Below are positions 15,534 to 24,928 of a stretch of DNA of 64,000 bases, in pieces. A program made the translations under genes and the position numbers. The DNA is taken from positions 2,182,001-2,246,000 of the forward strand of contig NC_014836.1 of assembly GCF_000177635.2 (NCBI RefSeq), given 5' to 3'. The notes beneath the pieces are model-generated. The model did not search any database, had not been told where the DNA came from, and worked only from the letters and a program-made list of their open reading frames with translations. Each line of letters begins with the position of its first letter. Position 1 is the stretch's first letter. Source of the stretch: Desulfurispirillum indicum S5 (lineage in GTDB: Bacteria > Chrysiogenota > Chrysiogenetes > Chrysiogenales > Chrysiogenaceae).

Positions 15534-16160
15534 ATGAAGCATACTCCTGCTGGAAGCGTCTCTGAGTTGCTTGAACATCTGCACTCCCTGCTCGCGCAGC
15601 GGATCCGCTTTTCATCGTCCGCCTGGAAGGCTGCCGAGGCGCGGTTTTCGGCACGCCGCTTTGCTGCTGGTGAGCATGTTATCGAGGCCGGGAAGCGCGT
15701 CTGCACCGTTGGTTTTCTCCTGCAGGGCTTTGCGCGTTACTATTATCTGACACCCTCAGGAGAGGAGTTCAATAAATCTTTTGCCAAAGAAGGGCAGGTG
15801 CTGAGCTGTATCAGTTCCCTGGTAGCGGGTGAACCATCCCCATTTTTTATTCAGGCGCTTGAGCCCTGCCAGTGCCTGTTCCTGGAGTATCAGGATCTGC
15901 AGGAGCTCTGCCGTCTGCACCCGGAATGGGGGGAGCTGGTAAGACACCTGCTGGAGCAGCTGGCGCTGAAAAAGGAGCGTCGGGAAGCGGATTTTCTGCT
16001 GCTCTCTGCGCAGGAGCGTTACCAAAAATTCCTGCAGGAATATGCGGATATTGCCAGCCGCATCCCCAACTATCACATAGCTTCCTATATCGGCATCACC
16101 GAAGTCAGCCTTTCGCGCATCCGCAGACGCATGGGTTACACCGAAATTAACAAGGGATAA
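15534..16160 (+). CDS. Crp/Fnr-family transcription regulator
   Basis: A 208-residue protein. The N-terminal cyclic-nucleotide-binding-like domain includes RRFAAGEHVIEAGKRVCTVGFLLQGFARYYY; the C-terminal part is short, with IASYIGITEVSLSRIRRRMG as the recognition helix region. It lacks an Fnr-type cysteine set. The effector is unknown. It resembles the short Crp-like regulators found before oxidoreductase genes, and a short-chain dehydrogenase follows 58 bp downstream. Confidence 0.8.
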   Translation: MKHTPAGSVSELLEHLHSLLAQRIRFSSSAWKAAEARFSARRFAAGEHVIEAGKRVCTVGFLLQGFARYYYLTPSGEEFNKSFAKEGQVLSCISSLVAGEPSPFFIQALEPCQCLFLEYQDLQELCRLHPEWGELVRHLLEQLALKKERREADFLLLSAQERYQKFLQEYADIASRIPNYHIASYIGITEVSLSRIRRRMGYTEINKG

Positions 16161-16218
16161 TGTCCCCGTATCTCCTCAGCGTTATTCTTCGGGTCAAACT
16201 CTCCCATGGAGGCTCCCG

Positions 16219-16959
16219 ATGAAAATCTCTGGAAAAACCATTCTGCTTACCGGTGGCAGTGAAGGTATCGGCTTTGAGCTCGCCCGTTTACTCAAAGACG
16301 AGAACACGGTGATCATCTGTGGTCGCAACGCGGATAAGCTCGCTCAGGCAAAAAAAGCGTTGCCGGAAATTGTCACCATATCGGCTGACCTGAGCGTGGC
16401 AGCACAGCGGAACACCCTGGTTGACCGCGTTCTTTCCGACTTCCCCCAGACAAGTGTCCTGATCAACAACGCTGGCGGGCGACAGGTCATTGATCCGCAA
16501 AAGCGGTGTGGGGTCGAAGACGCGCTGTATTCCGACTTTGAACTGAATGTTCTTGCCCCTGTGCTCCTCTGTGAAAATTTCCTGCCACACTTTCGCAGCC
16601 AGGGTGCGGCAACTATCGTCAACATCACCACCGGGCTGATTTTCCTCCCCAAAGCCTCATATCCCTTCTACTGCGCTGCCAAGGCGGCACTTCACTCCTA
16701 CACCCAGAGCCTGCGCTGGTCACTGCGCGCTACACCAATACGCGTTCACGAGGTTATACTGCCCCTGGTGAATACCCCTTTCCACAAGGGGCAGCTGCCC
16801 GGAACGGTTCGAGCCATGGATGCAGCGCAAGCCGCCAGCCTCTGTCTGAAGGAGCTCACCAGGGGAACTGAAGAAATTTCTATCGGGAAGGCCCGGCTCG
16901 CGCGTCAACTGGCATTTCTGTTCCCCCGCAAGGGCATATCACTGATAAACCGTATTTAA
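16219..16959 (+). CDS. Short-chain dehydrogenase/reductase (DltE-like)
   Basis: A 246-residue SDR. The nucleotide motif is TGGSEGIGFELA, NNAG is present, and the catalytic pair is Tyr/Lys in YPFYCAAK, with the Ser/Thr position in NITTGL. The end of the protein resembles DltE-type oxidoreductases. The gene is 20 bp before the next methyltransferase and probably shares a transcript with it. Substrate unknown. Confidence 0.82.
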   Translation: MKISGKTILLTGGSEGIGFELARLLKDENTVIICGRNADKLAQAKKALPEIVTISADLSVAAQRNTLVDRVLSDFPQTSVLINNAGGRQVIDPQKRCGVEDALYSDFELNVLAPVLLCENFLPHFRSQGAATIVNITTGLIFLPKASYPFYCAAKAALHSYTQSLRWSLRATPIRVHEVILPLVNTPFHKGQLPGTVRAMDAAQAASLCLKELTRGTEEISIGKARLARQLAFLFPRKGISLINRI

Positions 16960-16979
16960 AAAAGCAAGAAGGAGTTTCC

Positions 16980-17534
16980 ATGGAAAGCGCACCCCCCAGG
17001 GTCTGTCCGGCACAGCGGGCTGGGAGTCTCGATAACCGTTTCCGCCGTTTGCTGCAGAATCCCCGCAGGATGCTGTCTCCCTATGTCCGGGAAGGAATGA
17101 CCGTCCTTGACATCGGCTGCGGTCCCGGTTTTTTTACCACTGACCTGGCAGACATGGTTGGCGATCGCGGCCGGGTCATCGCCTGCGACATTCAGCCTGC
17201 CATGCTGGAGAAGCTGCGGCATAAGGTCAGGGGAACTGCCCTGGAAAGCCGCATTGTTTTCCACCAGTGCCGCGAAACAACCACAGGGCTCACCGAACCT
17301 GTGGATTTCATTCTGGCCTTCTATATGGTTCACGAAGCCGCAGACCAGACGCTGCTTTTGCGCGATCTGTGCACTCTGCTCAAGCCTCAGGGCCTTCTTT
17401 TTCTCGTGGAACCGCCCATACATGTCAGCAAAACCGCATTCGCCGAAACCCTCCGCAAAGCACAGGAAACCGGACTGACCATGATTGCGCAACCGGCAGT
17501 GCGGTTCAGCAAAACCGCTTTGCTGCAGAAGTAG
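16980..17534 (+). CDS. Class I SAM-dependent methyltransferase
   Basis: A 184-residue protein with motif I VLDIGCGPGFFT, DIQPAMLEKL as the SAM ribose-binding acidic segment, and VDFILAFYMVHEA. ATG 16980 has AAGGAG seven bases upstream. It is the last gene before hoxH, separated by 167 bp. Function unknown; no sequence link with hydrogenase maturation. Confidence 0.8.
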   Translation: MESAPPRVCPAQRAGSLDNRFRRLLQNPRRMLSPYVREGMTVLDIGCGPGFFTTDLADMVGDRGRVIACDIQPAMLEKLRHKVRGTALESRIVFHQCRETTTGLTEPVDFILAFYMVHEAADQTLLLRDLCTLLKPQGLLFLVEPPIHVSKTAFAETLRKAQETGLTMIAQPAVRFSKTALLQK

Positions 17535-17701
17535 TGTTTTTTCTTTTTTGGTAAGCTATGCTACTCTTTCACCCAACAACAGAGCCCACGCAAGAGCTCT
17601 GCCAAAAAAGACTTTAACAGATTGCTTGTTTGAGGCATTTCAGGAGGCTGTGAAAAGCCGTTTTTCCTTAACCGCACGTCACCCATTCGAGCGGAGGCAC
17701 C

Positions 17702-19132
17702 ATGCGCAGAACCATCACCATTGAACCCGTCACCCGCATTGAGGGTCACGCCAAGATCACCCTGCAGCTTGATGATGCCGGGGCAGTGGCCGATGCCCGC
17801 TTCCATGTCACCGAATTTCGCGGCTTTGAAAAGTTCTGCATCGGGCGCAGTTTCCAGGAGATGCCCGGCATCACGGCCCGTATCTGCGGCATCTGTCCCG
17901 TCAGCCACACCCTGGCTTCGGCCAAGGCGGGGGATGCCATTCTGGGGGTGCGCATACCGCCAGCGGCGAAGCTGCTGCGTCGCCTGATGAACTGGGCCCA
18001 GATTGTCCAGAGCCACGCCCTGAGCTTTTTTCACCTCAGTGGCCCCGACCTGCTGCTGGGAATGGAGAGTGATCCAGCCACGCGCAATATCTTCGGTCTG
18101 ATGGAAAGTCATACCGACCTGGCCCGCGACGGCATTCGCCTGCGTCAGTTCGGGCAGGAGCTTATCCGCCTGCTGGGAGATCGCAGTGTTCACCCAGCCT
18201 GGGCGATTCCCGGCGGAGTACGCGAGCCTCTCTCCTCCAGCGGACGGGACACCATCGCCCGGGATCTGCCGGAAGCCCTGCTGATTGCCACCCGCGCTCT
18301 GGAACTTGGCAATAAAGTACTGGAACGGCACGGGCGCGAAGCGGCAGCCTATGGTAATTTTGACAGCATGTTTCTGGGAATGGTGGGTGAGAATGGCGCC
18401 CTGGAGCACTACGACGGCAACCTGCGACTGATTGACAGCAGTGGTAAAAACGTTGAGGAGTGCGACCCGGCGCGTTTCCTGCCCCTGATCGGTGAAGGGG
18501 AAGAGGTCTGGACCTACCTGAAATTTCCCTACTATAAACCGGCTGGCTATGAACAGGATCGGGGCATGTACCGGGTGGGGCCCCTGGCACGGCTGAATGT
18601 GGCCGACTTTGCCAGCACGCCCCTGGCAGACCGGGAACTGCGCCGTTTCCGCCAGTGGGGCAAAGGTGGCCGGCCGGTTCTGCAGAGCTTTCTCTACCAC
18701 CAGGCCCGCCTGATCGAGATCCTTCACGCCCTGGAGTCCATCCAGCAGGCGCTGGAGAATCCCGTCCTCGGCGAGGAGCACGTGCGCAGCCATGCCAGTG
18801 TCAACCACGAAGAGGGCATCGGCGTCACCGAAGCCCCCCGCGGCACCCTCTTCCACCACTACAAGGTGGATGAAAACGGCCTGCTGACCCATGTGAACCT
18901 GATTATCGCCACGGGGCAGAACAACCGGGCCATGAACCGCACCGTCCTGCAGATCGCCCAGGCGGAGCTGCGGGGCCAGGAGATCACAGAGGGTCTGCTC
19001 AACCGCATTGAGCACGGTATTCGCGCCTACGACCCCTGCCTCTCCTGTTCCACCCACGCCACAGGCAGCATGCCCCTGGATGTGGAGCTGCTGGACAGCC
19101 AGGGCAGGCTCCTGCAGCATGTGCAGCGCTGA
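17702..19132 (+). CDS. hoxH: HoxH, catalytic large subunit of the [NiFe] hydrogenase
   Basis: A 476-residue large subunit. Ni-Fe ligands are Cys62 and Cys65 ([10 protein letters not shown]) and Cys446 and Cys449 (DPCLSCSTH). His452 of the conserved DPCxxCxxH is followed by 24 residues (ATGSMPLD... to the end), the C-terminal peptide removed during maturation. GCGGAGG precedes ATG 17702. The gene belongs with hoxFUY, but is 15.7 kb away, so it must now be transcribed from its own or a neighbouring promoter. The product would be the soluble, NAD(P)-linked hydrogenase. The protease hoxW follows with a one-base overlap. Confidence 0.92.
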   Translation: MRRTITIEPVTRIEGHAKITLQLDDAGAVADARFHVTEFRGFEKFCIGRSFQEMPGITARICGICPVSHTLASAKAGDAILGVRIPPAAKLLRRLMNWAQIVQSHALSFFHLSGPDLLLGMESDPATRNIFGLMESHTDLARDGIRLRQFGQELIRLLGDRSVHPAWAIPGGVREPLSSSGRDTIARDLPEALLIATRALELGNKVLERHGREAAAYGNFDSMFLGMVGENGALEHYDGNLRLIDSSGKNVEECDPARFLPLIGEGEEVWTYLKFPYYKPAGYEQDRGMYRVGPLARLNVADFASTPLADRELRRFRQWGKGGRPVLQSFLYHQARLIEILHALESIQQALENPVLGEEHVRSHASVNHEEGIGVTEAPRGTLFHHYKVDENGLLTHVNLIIATGQNNRAMNRTVLQIAQAELRGQEITEGLLNRIEHGIRAYDPCLSCSTHATGSMPLDVELLDSQGRLLQHVQR

Positions 19133-19563
19133 TGAAGCTGCTGGTGGCCTGGGGAAATCCGCTGCGCCGCGACGATGGCGCGGCGCTGGAACTGGCACAG
19201 CGCCTGGAAGAGCACTACCCCGCCCATGAGCTGCGCATTGAGCGCAGCCACCAGCTCACCCCCGAGCTGGCCGTTCTGGTGGCAACACCCGGCGCAGAGG
19301 CCATCATCTTTGCCGATGCCGCACTGGACACCGCCACTCCGCGCCTGGAACCCCTGGCAGCCGCCTCGGCTTCACCCGGCTCCTTCAGCCACCATATGAG
19401 CCCCCAGGAGATCCTGTCCCTGGCCTGTCAGCTGGGCGCTGCGCCTCCGCCAGCCTGGCTGGCGCGTATTCCCGCCTTTGACATGGGAATGGGCGAGGGG
19501 CTGAGTGCCAAGTGCCAAAGCGCTCTGGAAGACATGATACGGCTCTTTCGGGAGTCGTTTTAA
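19132..19563 (+). CDS. hoxW: Hydrogenase maturation protease (HoxW, HycI/HyaD family)
   Basis: A 143-residue endopeptidase that cleaves the C-terminal peptide of HoxH after nickel insertion. GNPLRRDDGAA near the N-terminus is the family signature with the first nickel-sensing acidic residue; FADAAL carries the second and SHHMSP the histidine. ATG overlaps the hoxH stop by one base (ATGA), so the two are coupled, as is common for hoxH-hoxW. Confidence 0.87.
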   Translation: MKLLVAWGNPLRRDDGAALELAQRLEEHYPAHELRIERSHQLTPELAVLVATPGAEAIIFADAALDTATPRLEPLAAASASPGSFSHHMSPQEILSLACQLGAAPPPAWLARIPAFDMGMGEGLSAKCQSALEDMIRLFRESF

Positions 19564-19680
19564 CAGCGTGCGATGCCTTTAGGTGAGATGGGCGTCCCAA
19601 CCCGCAGCACATACTGACGGATCCAGACGTAATCGACGGTCAGCTTTTCCAGCGGTTTGCATGACCATCATGGCGCGCTC

Positions 19681-21072
19681 CTATCCGCCAGCTGCCACAA
19701 TCATGTCCCGCAGGAACCAGGTGGCGATGGAGAAGTAAATCAATACGCCCCCGATGTCGGCAATGGAGGTAATCAGCGGAGCGCTGGCAGTGGCGGGGTC
19801 CATCTTCAGTCTGCTCAGAATGAAGGGCAGGGACATGCCCACCAGGGAGCCGAAGAGCACGGTACATACCATGGTCATGGCGACAACGGCGGCCACTTCA
19901 GGGCCTGCGCGGAAGATACCGATTGCTGATACAGCCACAGCCATGCCCACGCCCAGCACCAGAGCCACACCAACCTCTTTGCCCAGCAGCCGGAACCAGT
20001 CTTTCATATGGGCGCGGCCAGTGGCCAGGGCGCGGATCATCAGGGTGGAGGACTGGCTGCCCGCGTTGCCACCGCTGTCGATGAGCAGCGGCAGGAAGAA
20101 GACCAGGGCCACCACGGCCTCGATGGTATCCTCAAAATAGGCAATTCCCGCACCGGAAAAGATGTTCATAAACACCAGCACCAGCAGCCAGGGGATGCGT
20201 TTCTGCACGATCAGCCAGGTGCTGGCCTCCAGCATGTTCACATTGCTGAGTCCAGGAGATTTGTGGGAAACACCCCCCATGCGGTGGATATCCTCGGTGG
20301 CTTCGGCTTCGGCCACGTCCATGGCGTCGTCGTGGGTGACGATCCCGGCCAGCTTGTCGTCGCCATTAATGACGGGCAGGGCCAGCAGATCGTACTTGGC
20401 GATCTTGCGGGCAGCTTCGCTTTGGGGGTCACGGGCGTTGATGGAGATAACGTCCGTATTCATGAGCGCGGCCACCGGGGTTCCGGGCTTGCTCAGGATC
20501 AGATCCTTCAGTGACACCACCCCCAGCAGGCGTCGCTCGCCGTCAATGACAAAGGCGTGGTAGATGGTCTCCTTGTCTGGTGCTTCATGGCGCAGGCGCT
20601 CGATACATTGCGCGGCAGTCAGGTTCAGGGGAAGTGCCGCGTAATCGGAGGTCATGATGGCGCCGACCGTCCCCTCAGCATAGGAGGAGAGTTTGCGGAT
20701 ATCTTCGCGTTCCGCCTGGGCCAGGCCGGGGAGAATGGCCTGCTGGTGCTCGCTGTCCAGGTTGTTGTAGAAGTCGGCCCGGTCGTCGGCATCCATGGCG
20801 CTGATGATGCGGGTAATCTGGTGAATGTCCAGCTGATCCACCAGCGTCTGCTGGACACTGGCACTGAGGTAGCCGAAGACTTCCGCCTGCTTCACGGTCT
20901 GCATGCACCGCAGCACATGGGCAGCCTGGTCAGGCTCAAGCTGATCCATCACGCTGGCAAGGTCAGCGGCGTGGTGCTTTTCCACAAGCGCGAGAATGCT
21001 TTTTTCATCTTCAGGGGAAAACTGATTCTGGAAGAGTTCGAGAAAGGTGAGGTAGAGCGTTTCTTTGTGCAT
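19681..21072 (-). CDS. mgtE: MgtE magnesium channel/transporter
   Basis: About 463 residues with the MgtE architecture: N-terminal helical domain (ALVEKHHAADLASVMDQL), two CBS domains (IMTSDYAALPLN and ALMNTDVISINA as their starts) and five membrane helices at the end (for example LLVLVFMNIFSGAGIAYF and LLIDSGGNAGSQSSTL, the conserved pore GNAGSQ). ATG 21072 with GTGGAGG upstream is preferred over GTG 21084. MgtE is gated by cytosolic Mg2+ through the N and CBS domains. No operon partners. Confidence 0.92.
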   Translation of the reverse strand: MHKETLYLTFLELFQNQFSPEDEKSILALVEKHHAADLASVMDQLEPDQAAHVLRCMQTVKQAEVFGYLSASVQQTLVDQLDIHQITRIISAMDADDRADFYNNLDSEHQQAILPGLAQAEREDIRKLSSYAEGTVGAIMTSDYAALPLNLTAAQCIERLRHEAPDKETIYHAFVIDGERRLLGVVSLKDLILSKPGTPVAALMNTDVISINARDPQSEAARKIAKYDLLALPVINGDDKLAGIVTHDDAMDVAEAEATEDIHRMGGVSHKSPGLSNVNMLEASTWLIVQKRIPWLLVLVFMNIFSGAGIAYFEDTIEAVVALVFFLPLLIDSGGNAGSQSSTLMIRALATGRAHMKDWFRLLGKEVGVALVLGVGMAVAVSAIGIFRAGPEVAAVVAMTMVCTVLFGSLVGMSLPFILSRLKMDPATASAPLITSIADIGGVLIYFSIATWFLRDMIVAAGG

Positions 21073-21412
21073 GGGCGCCTCCACGGTTGTTGCCCGGCAA
21101 CAATCCGCTGCAGGCGGCGCACGCCCTTACCTTCGGGGCTGGTTGGAAATACCCCGTGCACGGCACACACCACCGCGGCAGCTGTGGCCGGGGAGGTTCA
21201 TCGACTGGTCGCGAAAGCTCATGGAGCTTCGCAACGGCGGGTTGGAACTGCTACTGGAACTGTCCATTGCGGTTCGCTGCCTCCTGTGGTGTGTGAAATC
21301 CGATCGTCCCAGGACCATCGTTGCCGGTTCAAAAAAGCCTCCGGCGCAAAACCAGAGGCTTATAGCAAAAGGGGGAAGGAGTGTCAAGAAAAGTCAGAGG
21401 CTGTGACGCGAA
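21073..21412. other. 340-bp gap between cooC and mgtE
   Basis: Contains the cooC terminator (21331-21360) and the long leader of mgtE. Mg2+-responsive leaders (M-box, ykoK) are common before mgtE, but I do not see the conserved M-box core here. No gene is supported. Confidence 0.4.
21331..21360 (-). terminator. Intrinsic terminator after cooC
   Basis: On the minus strand GCCTCTGG pairs with CCGGAGGC around a short loop, followed by TTTTTT. It lies 53 bp after the cooC stop and would end the cooA/cooS-cooC transcript. Confidence 0.8.
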
Positions 21413-22198
21413 TCAGAGGCGACTCTGGACTCTGTGCAGCACCTGCTCCACCTCACTGACAAGAGCGGGACAGGCGTCCACCACCCGGCGCCCCTGGAAG
21501 TCGCAGGTGACAGCAGCCGGGGTATAGGGAATGGCTCCCACAAGCTCCAGTTCACTGCCCAATTGTCCCTGCAGGACATCCAGGGTCGTGTCCACCAGCT
21601 TGTTGGCAATGCCGTAGACGCGAGGTATGCCCAGATCCTCTGCCAGTTTCACAATGGTTCTGGCCGTGGTGAGGCTGCGTTGCCCCTGTTCCACCACAAT
21701 CAGCAGAGCGTCAACGCTCTGGGCCGTACCCCGACCCAGGTGCTCAAGCCCCGCTTCCATATCGACGACCACCGCGTCCTGCTCATCCACGATCAGGTGG
21801 TTGAGCAGGGTTTTCAGCAGGGTGTTTTCAGGGCAGGCACAGCCGCTGCCCCCCGCTGAGACCGCGCCCATCTGCAGCAGCCGAATGCCATCCTGGCTGA
21901 CCACGTAGCGCTCGGGAATATCTTCCACCGACGGATTCAGCGAAAACCACTGGCCGGCAGAGCCGGGTTCTGCACCGGTGCGCTCTCGAATAAGCTGACG
22001 ATCGTGGGCGATGGTGACCACCTGTTGCAGCGCCTGTGGGGGAAACCCCAGGGCCATGCCCAGGTTGGCATCGGGGTCGGCGTCAATGGCGAAGACCTGT
22101 TTGCCCTGGCGGGCAAGAATATGGCACAGGGATGAGGCAATGGTGGTCTTGCCGACACCGCCTTTGCCGGAGATGGCAAGTTTCAATCCGCTTTTCAT
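21413..22198 (-). CDS. cooC: CooC, nickel-insertion ATPase for CO dehydrogenase
   Basis: A 261-residue MinD-type ATPase. The deviant P-loop GKGGVGKTT is at residues 11-19, DADPDANLG follows, and a CxC motif (SGCACPENTLLK) that binds metal in CooC proteins is present. VVDMEAGLEHLGRG is the switch region. It should load nickel into CooS. It overlaps the end of cooS by four bases (ATGA), so they are co-translated. Confidence 0.92.
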   Translation of the reverse strand: MKSGLKLAISGKGGVGKTTIASSLCHILARQGKQVFAIDADPDANLGMALGFPPQALQQVVTIAHDRQLIRERTGAEPGSAGQWFSLNPSVEDIPERYVVSQDGIRLLQMGAVSAGGSGCACPENTLLKTLLNHLIVDEQDAVVVDMEAGLEHLGRGTAQSVDALLIVVEQGQRSLTTARTIVKLAEDLGIPRVYGIANKLVDTTLDVLQGQLGSELELVGAIPYTPAAVTCDFQGRRVVDACPALVSEVEQVLHRVQSRL

Positions 22199-24168
22199 AG
22201 GTGCTCCACGGTATCTTCTGATTGCGGGGCGTCACTGGCGACGGACAGCCCCAGGGCGCGACGCTTGAGGTCGATGCGATCAAGCATTTTCTGGGCTGCC
22301 AGAAAGGGATCGGTTTCGTAGATCAGTTTGCCACCGAACAGTTTATCCAGATTGAGCTCTTCGTCTGTCCGGTCACCGGTCAGGGTTTGGGTCACCCACT
22401 CCGATCCTTTGACCTGGGGGGAGACGCCCACATGGACATCCACGCCGTGAGCCAGGAAATAGGTTCCGATGGAGAGGGCCTTGGGGCTGTGGGTTTCGGG
22501 ACAGGTTCCCACCACGGGCAGTTGTCCGATGTGGACGTCCAGGGTATCGGCGATGGTCGTCAGCAAATCGGCGGGACGGGAGTTGTCCACACAGCTGCCC
22601 ATGTGCAGGGTGGGCGGCAGACTCTCCATGCCAACGGCATTGCCAACCGCTTTCAGCACAGCACGCAGGCCTTCGCCACAGTACTCCAGGCCCTTTTCAT
22701 TCATCAGGTCGTGTTTGGCCAGGGAGTGGGCAGAGCAGCCGGTAGCCACTACCAGTACATTGTGTTTCAGCAGCTCGCGGGCCACGGCCACATTGCCCAC
22801 GTTCTGCTGCTCGCGGGGATTGGTGCAGCCGACAATAGCCGCCACGCCGCGAATCTGGCCAGAGACGATGGCATCCAGCAGTGGGGCCAGCGGGTTCTGT
22901 TCATTGAGGGCACTCAGGGCACCGACGATTTGCTCAACGGAAAATCCGGCGTAGGCTTCGGTTTTCACGGTGGGAATGGCAACCTTATCGGGATTGCGTT
23001 TGCCATAGTTGGCGATGGCGCGACGCACAATGGCCTGAGCCGCTTCATCGGCATTGTCGGGATGGAAGTCCACGTGGTTGGCACCGGGGATTTTCACATA
23101 GGGCAGGGTGGTGATGATTTCCGTGTGATAGCACTCCGCCACCTGCTGAATACCGGGCATGATGCACTGCACATCCACCACCATGGCCTCCAGCACGCCA
23201 GAGACAATCACCAGCTCCTGGCTGGAAAAGCTGGTGGCGACGGGGACACCCTGGCGCATCAGCAGCTCATTGCCCGTGCAGCAGACCCCAACCAGATTGA
23301 TCCCTTCGGAACCGGCTGCCAGGGCTTCATGTCGCAGCTGCTTCGCCCAGGTGACAATCTTTTCCGACAGCAGGGGCAGGTGACCGTGCACGGCGATATT
23401 GATCTTCTTCGCGTCCAGGACACCCATATTGTACTCCGCCTTGACTGCCGTAGGGGTGCCGAACAGGATATCCTGCAGATCCGTGGACATGTGCAGACCG
23501 GAATACCCATCCACCAGTCCCATGCGCAGGCCACCCAGCAACAGGTTCAGCGGGTCGGCGTCACAGCCCATGGCCGTCCTGGTCACAGACTGGGCGATTT
23601 CCAGGTGCGCGTTGACGGGCAGCAGCCCAAGTTCCTCCCACTTGGCAACAGACTTCTTCTGTCCACGATACCGCAGCCAGTTGAGGACACCTGTCTGCTG
23701 CTGAAAGTCCTCCAGCGCCTTCAGGGCAACCGCCCTGGCAATTTCATTCACCTCGCGCCCATGGGTTTCAATGCCCAAACCATCGGCAACGCGCAGCAGC
23801 TTCTGGGGATCACGGATTTCGTAGGGCGCCTTGCCCTCTGCGGCTTCCAGCAGAGCCAGGGCAACTTCACGGCCATGTTCGGCATGGGGAGCCGCGCCTT
23901 CGGTCAGTTTCATCAGAAAATTGCGGGCCACGATGGTATCCAGGGAGGCTCCGCAAATTCCCCGCTGGGGGCCTTTTCCATTGGGCGCAATGCGGCAGGG
24001 GCCCTCCAGGCAGTGGTTACAGCAAACGCCTGTAGCGCCAAAACCGCAGGCGGTATGGGCATCGGCCCGATCAAAGGCCGTTTCCACACCTTCCTGGCGC
24101 GCTTTGGTCAGCAGCTGCTGCACGGCCGGATCCATACTCACTTCTTCGACGGTACGTGCTTTCTTCAT
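22195..24168 (-). CDS. cooS: CooS, anaerobic Ni-Fe carbon monoxide dehydrogenase
   Basis: A 657-residue homodimeric CODH catalytic subunit. The D/B-cluster cysteines are Cys41, Cys49, Cys50, Cys53 and Cys58 in TACGFGATGVCCNHCLEGPCRI-like order. The C-cluster ligands are visible in VHGHLPLLSE, GVCCTGNE, GCTNPREQ, ATGCSAHS, GSCVDNSR and GTCPETHSPKAL. All expected residues are present. It oxidises CO to CO2. ATG has TGGAGG upstream. No CooF ferredoxin, CODH/ACS subunits or CO-linked hydrogenase genes are next to it, so the electron acceptor is unknown. A CooA-type operator precedes it. Confidence 0.95.
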   Translation of the reverse strand: MKKARTVEEVSMDPAVQQLLTKARQEGVETAFDRADAHTACGFGATGVCCNHCLEGPCRIAPNGKGPQRGICGASLDTIVARNFLMKLTEGAAPHAEHGREVALALLEAAEGKAPYEIRDPQKLLRVADGLGIETHGREVNEIARAVALKALEDFQQQTGVLNWLRYRGQKKSVAKWEELGLLPVNAHLEIAQSVTRTAMGCDADPLNLLLGGLRMGLVDGYSGLHMSTDLQDILFGTPTAVKAEYNMGVLDAKKINIAVHGHLPLLSEKIVTWAKQLRHEALAAGSEGINLVGVCCTGNELLMRQGVPVATSFSSQELVIVSGVLEAMVVDVQCIMPGIQQVAECYHTEIITTLPYVKIPGANHVDFHPDNADEAAQAIVRRAIANYGKRNPDKVAIPTVKTEAYAGFSVEQIVGALSALNEQNPLAPLLDAIVSGQIRGVAAIVGCTNPREQQNVGNVAVARELLKHNVLVVATGCSAHSLAKHDLMNEKGLEYCGEGLRAVLKAVGNAVGMESLPPTLHMGSCVDNSRPADLLTTIADTLDVHIGQLPVVGTCPETHSPKALSIGTYFLAHGVDVHVGVSPQVKGSEWVTQTLTGDRTDEELNLDKLFGGKLIYETDPFLAAQKMLDRIDLKRRALGLSVASDAPQSEDTVEHL

Positions 24169-24237
24169 GGCGTAACCTCCAGATTTTGAAGAGAAATCGA
24201 GTTACGCATCATCTAGCACAGACACCAAAGGGAAAAA

Positions 24238-24253
24238 TGTCACCGGCACGACA
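24238..24253. promoter_or_regulatory. CooA-type operator upstream of cooS
   Basis: The plus strand reads TGTCA, six bases (CCGGCA), CGACA, which equals the TGTCA-N6-CGACA consensus known from Rhodospirillum rubrum CooA targets. Its centre lies about 77 bp upstream of the cooS start codon, in the only gap between cooA and cooS. Inference: CO-bound CooA activates cooS-cooC here. Confidence 0.75.
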
Positions 24254-24277
24254 CTTGTGGGGATTTTTTGCAAGCGG

Positions 24278-24928
24278 CTACAGGGAGGGGGAATCCGCCG
24301 TGCTCTCCAGAAAATACGCGGGCTGAAGGATGAGGATTTTCCGGCTGCGGGTTCGCAGAATGCCTTTGTTCTCCAGCTGTCGCAGCTGGGAACTGACCGT
24401 CTGCCGCGTGCTGCCAATGGCCGTGGCGATCTGCTCCTGGGTCAGACCCATATCCAGGAGAATACCTTCGCGCACCGGCTCTCCACTGCGGCGAATGGCT
24501 TCAGCCAGGTAGTGCATGAGCCGCTTGTCCACCTCGCGGAATGCCAGGTTTTCAATAATATTTACCGTATTTTTCAGGGCATCACCCAGGATGGCCACCA
24601 CACTGAGCATAAAGGCCGGGTTCTGCTCCATGATTTCGCGAAAATCGCTGACATGCACCAGGGCAATCTGGGTCTGCGCGGCCATGGCCATGCCGAACCC
24701 CCGCGCATGACCGCTGTAGACACCGCCGCGCTGCAAAACGGATATGGTGAATTCCTTGCCGTTGGGGCAGCTCAGGAAGATGCGCACACTGCCCTGCAAC
24801 ACCATGTAGATAAAGTCGGGAGCCTCGTGAGGGCCGAAGAGGATGCCATTTTTGTCAGCTGTTCGCCGTTGACATCGCTCCAGGTAAGTGTCAAGCAGAT
24901 CGGCGGGCAGCTCCGCCATATTCTTCAT
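24278..24928 (-). CDS. cooA: CooA-like CO-sensing Crp/Fnr activator
   Basis: About 216 residues. The effector domain includes FGPHEAPDFIYMVLQGSVRIF and GGVYSGHARGFGMAMA, where the His aligns with the heme-ligand region (His77) of CooA. A long C helix (AILGDALKNTVNIIENLAF) and an HTH (LTQEQIATAIGSTRQTVSSQLRQLENKG) follow. The start chosen is ATG 24928; the frame is open upstream. Position next to cooS and a CooA-type operator supports the role. Heme binding is inferred, not shown. If wrong, it is a general Crp-like regulator. Confidence 0.8.
   Translation of the reverse strand: MKNMAELPADLLDTYLERCQRRTADKNGILFGPHEAPDFIYMVLQGSVRIFLSCPNGKEFTISVLQRGGVYSGHARGFGMAMAAQTQIALVHVSDFREIMEQNPAFMLSVVAILGDALKNTVNIIENLAFREVDKRLMHYLAEAIRRSGEPVREGILLDMGLTQEQIATAIGSTRQTVSSQLRQLENKGILRTRSRKILILQPAYFLESTADSPSL

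Noticed and set aside
17561-19198. 545-residue open frame on the minus strand opposite hoxH
   Set aside because: Antisense shadow of hoxH, low-complexity composition and no ribosome site.
21073-21330. M-box or ykoK Mg2+ riboswitch before mgtE
   Set aside because: The conserved core of these riboswitches is not seen, though the long leader would allow one.
22222-24189. 655-residue open frame on the plus strand opposite cooS
   Set aside because: It mirrors the codon structure of cooS, is rich in Gly/His/Gln as expected for the antisense of a GC-rich gene, and matches no family. The cooS frame has all catalytic residues.
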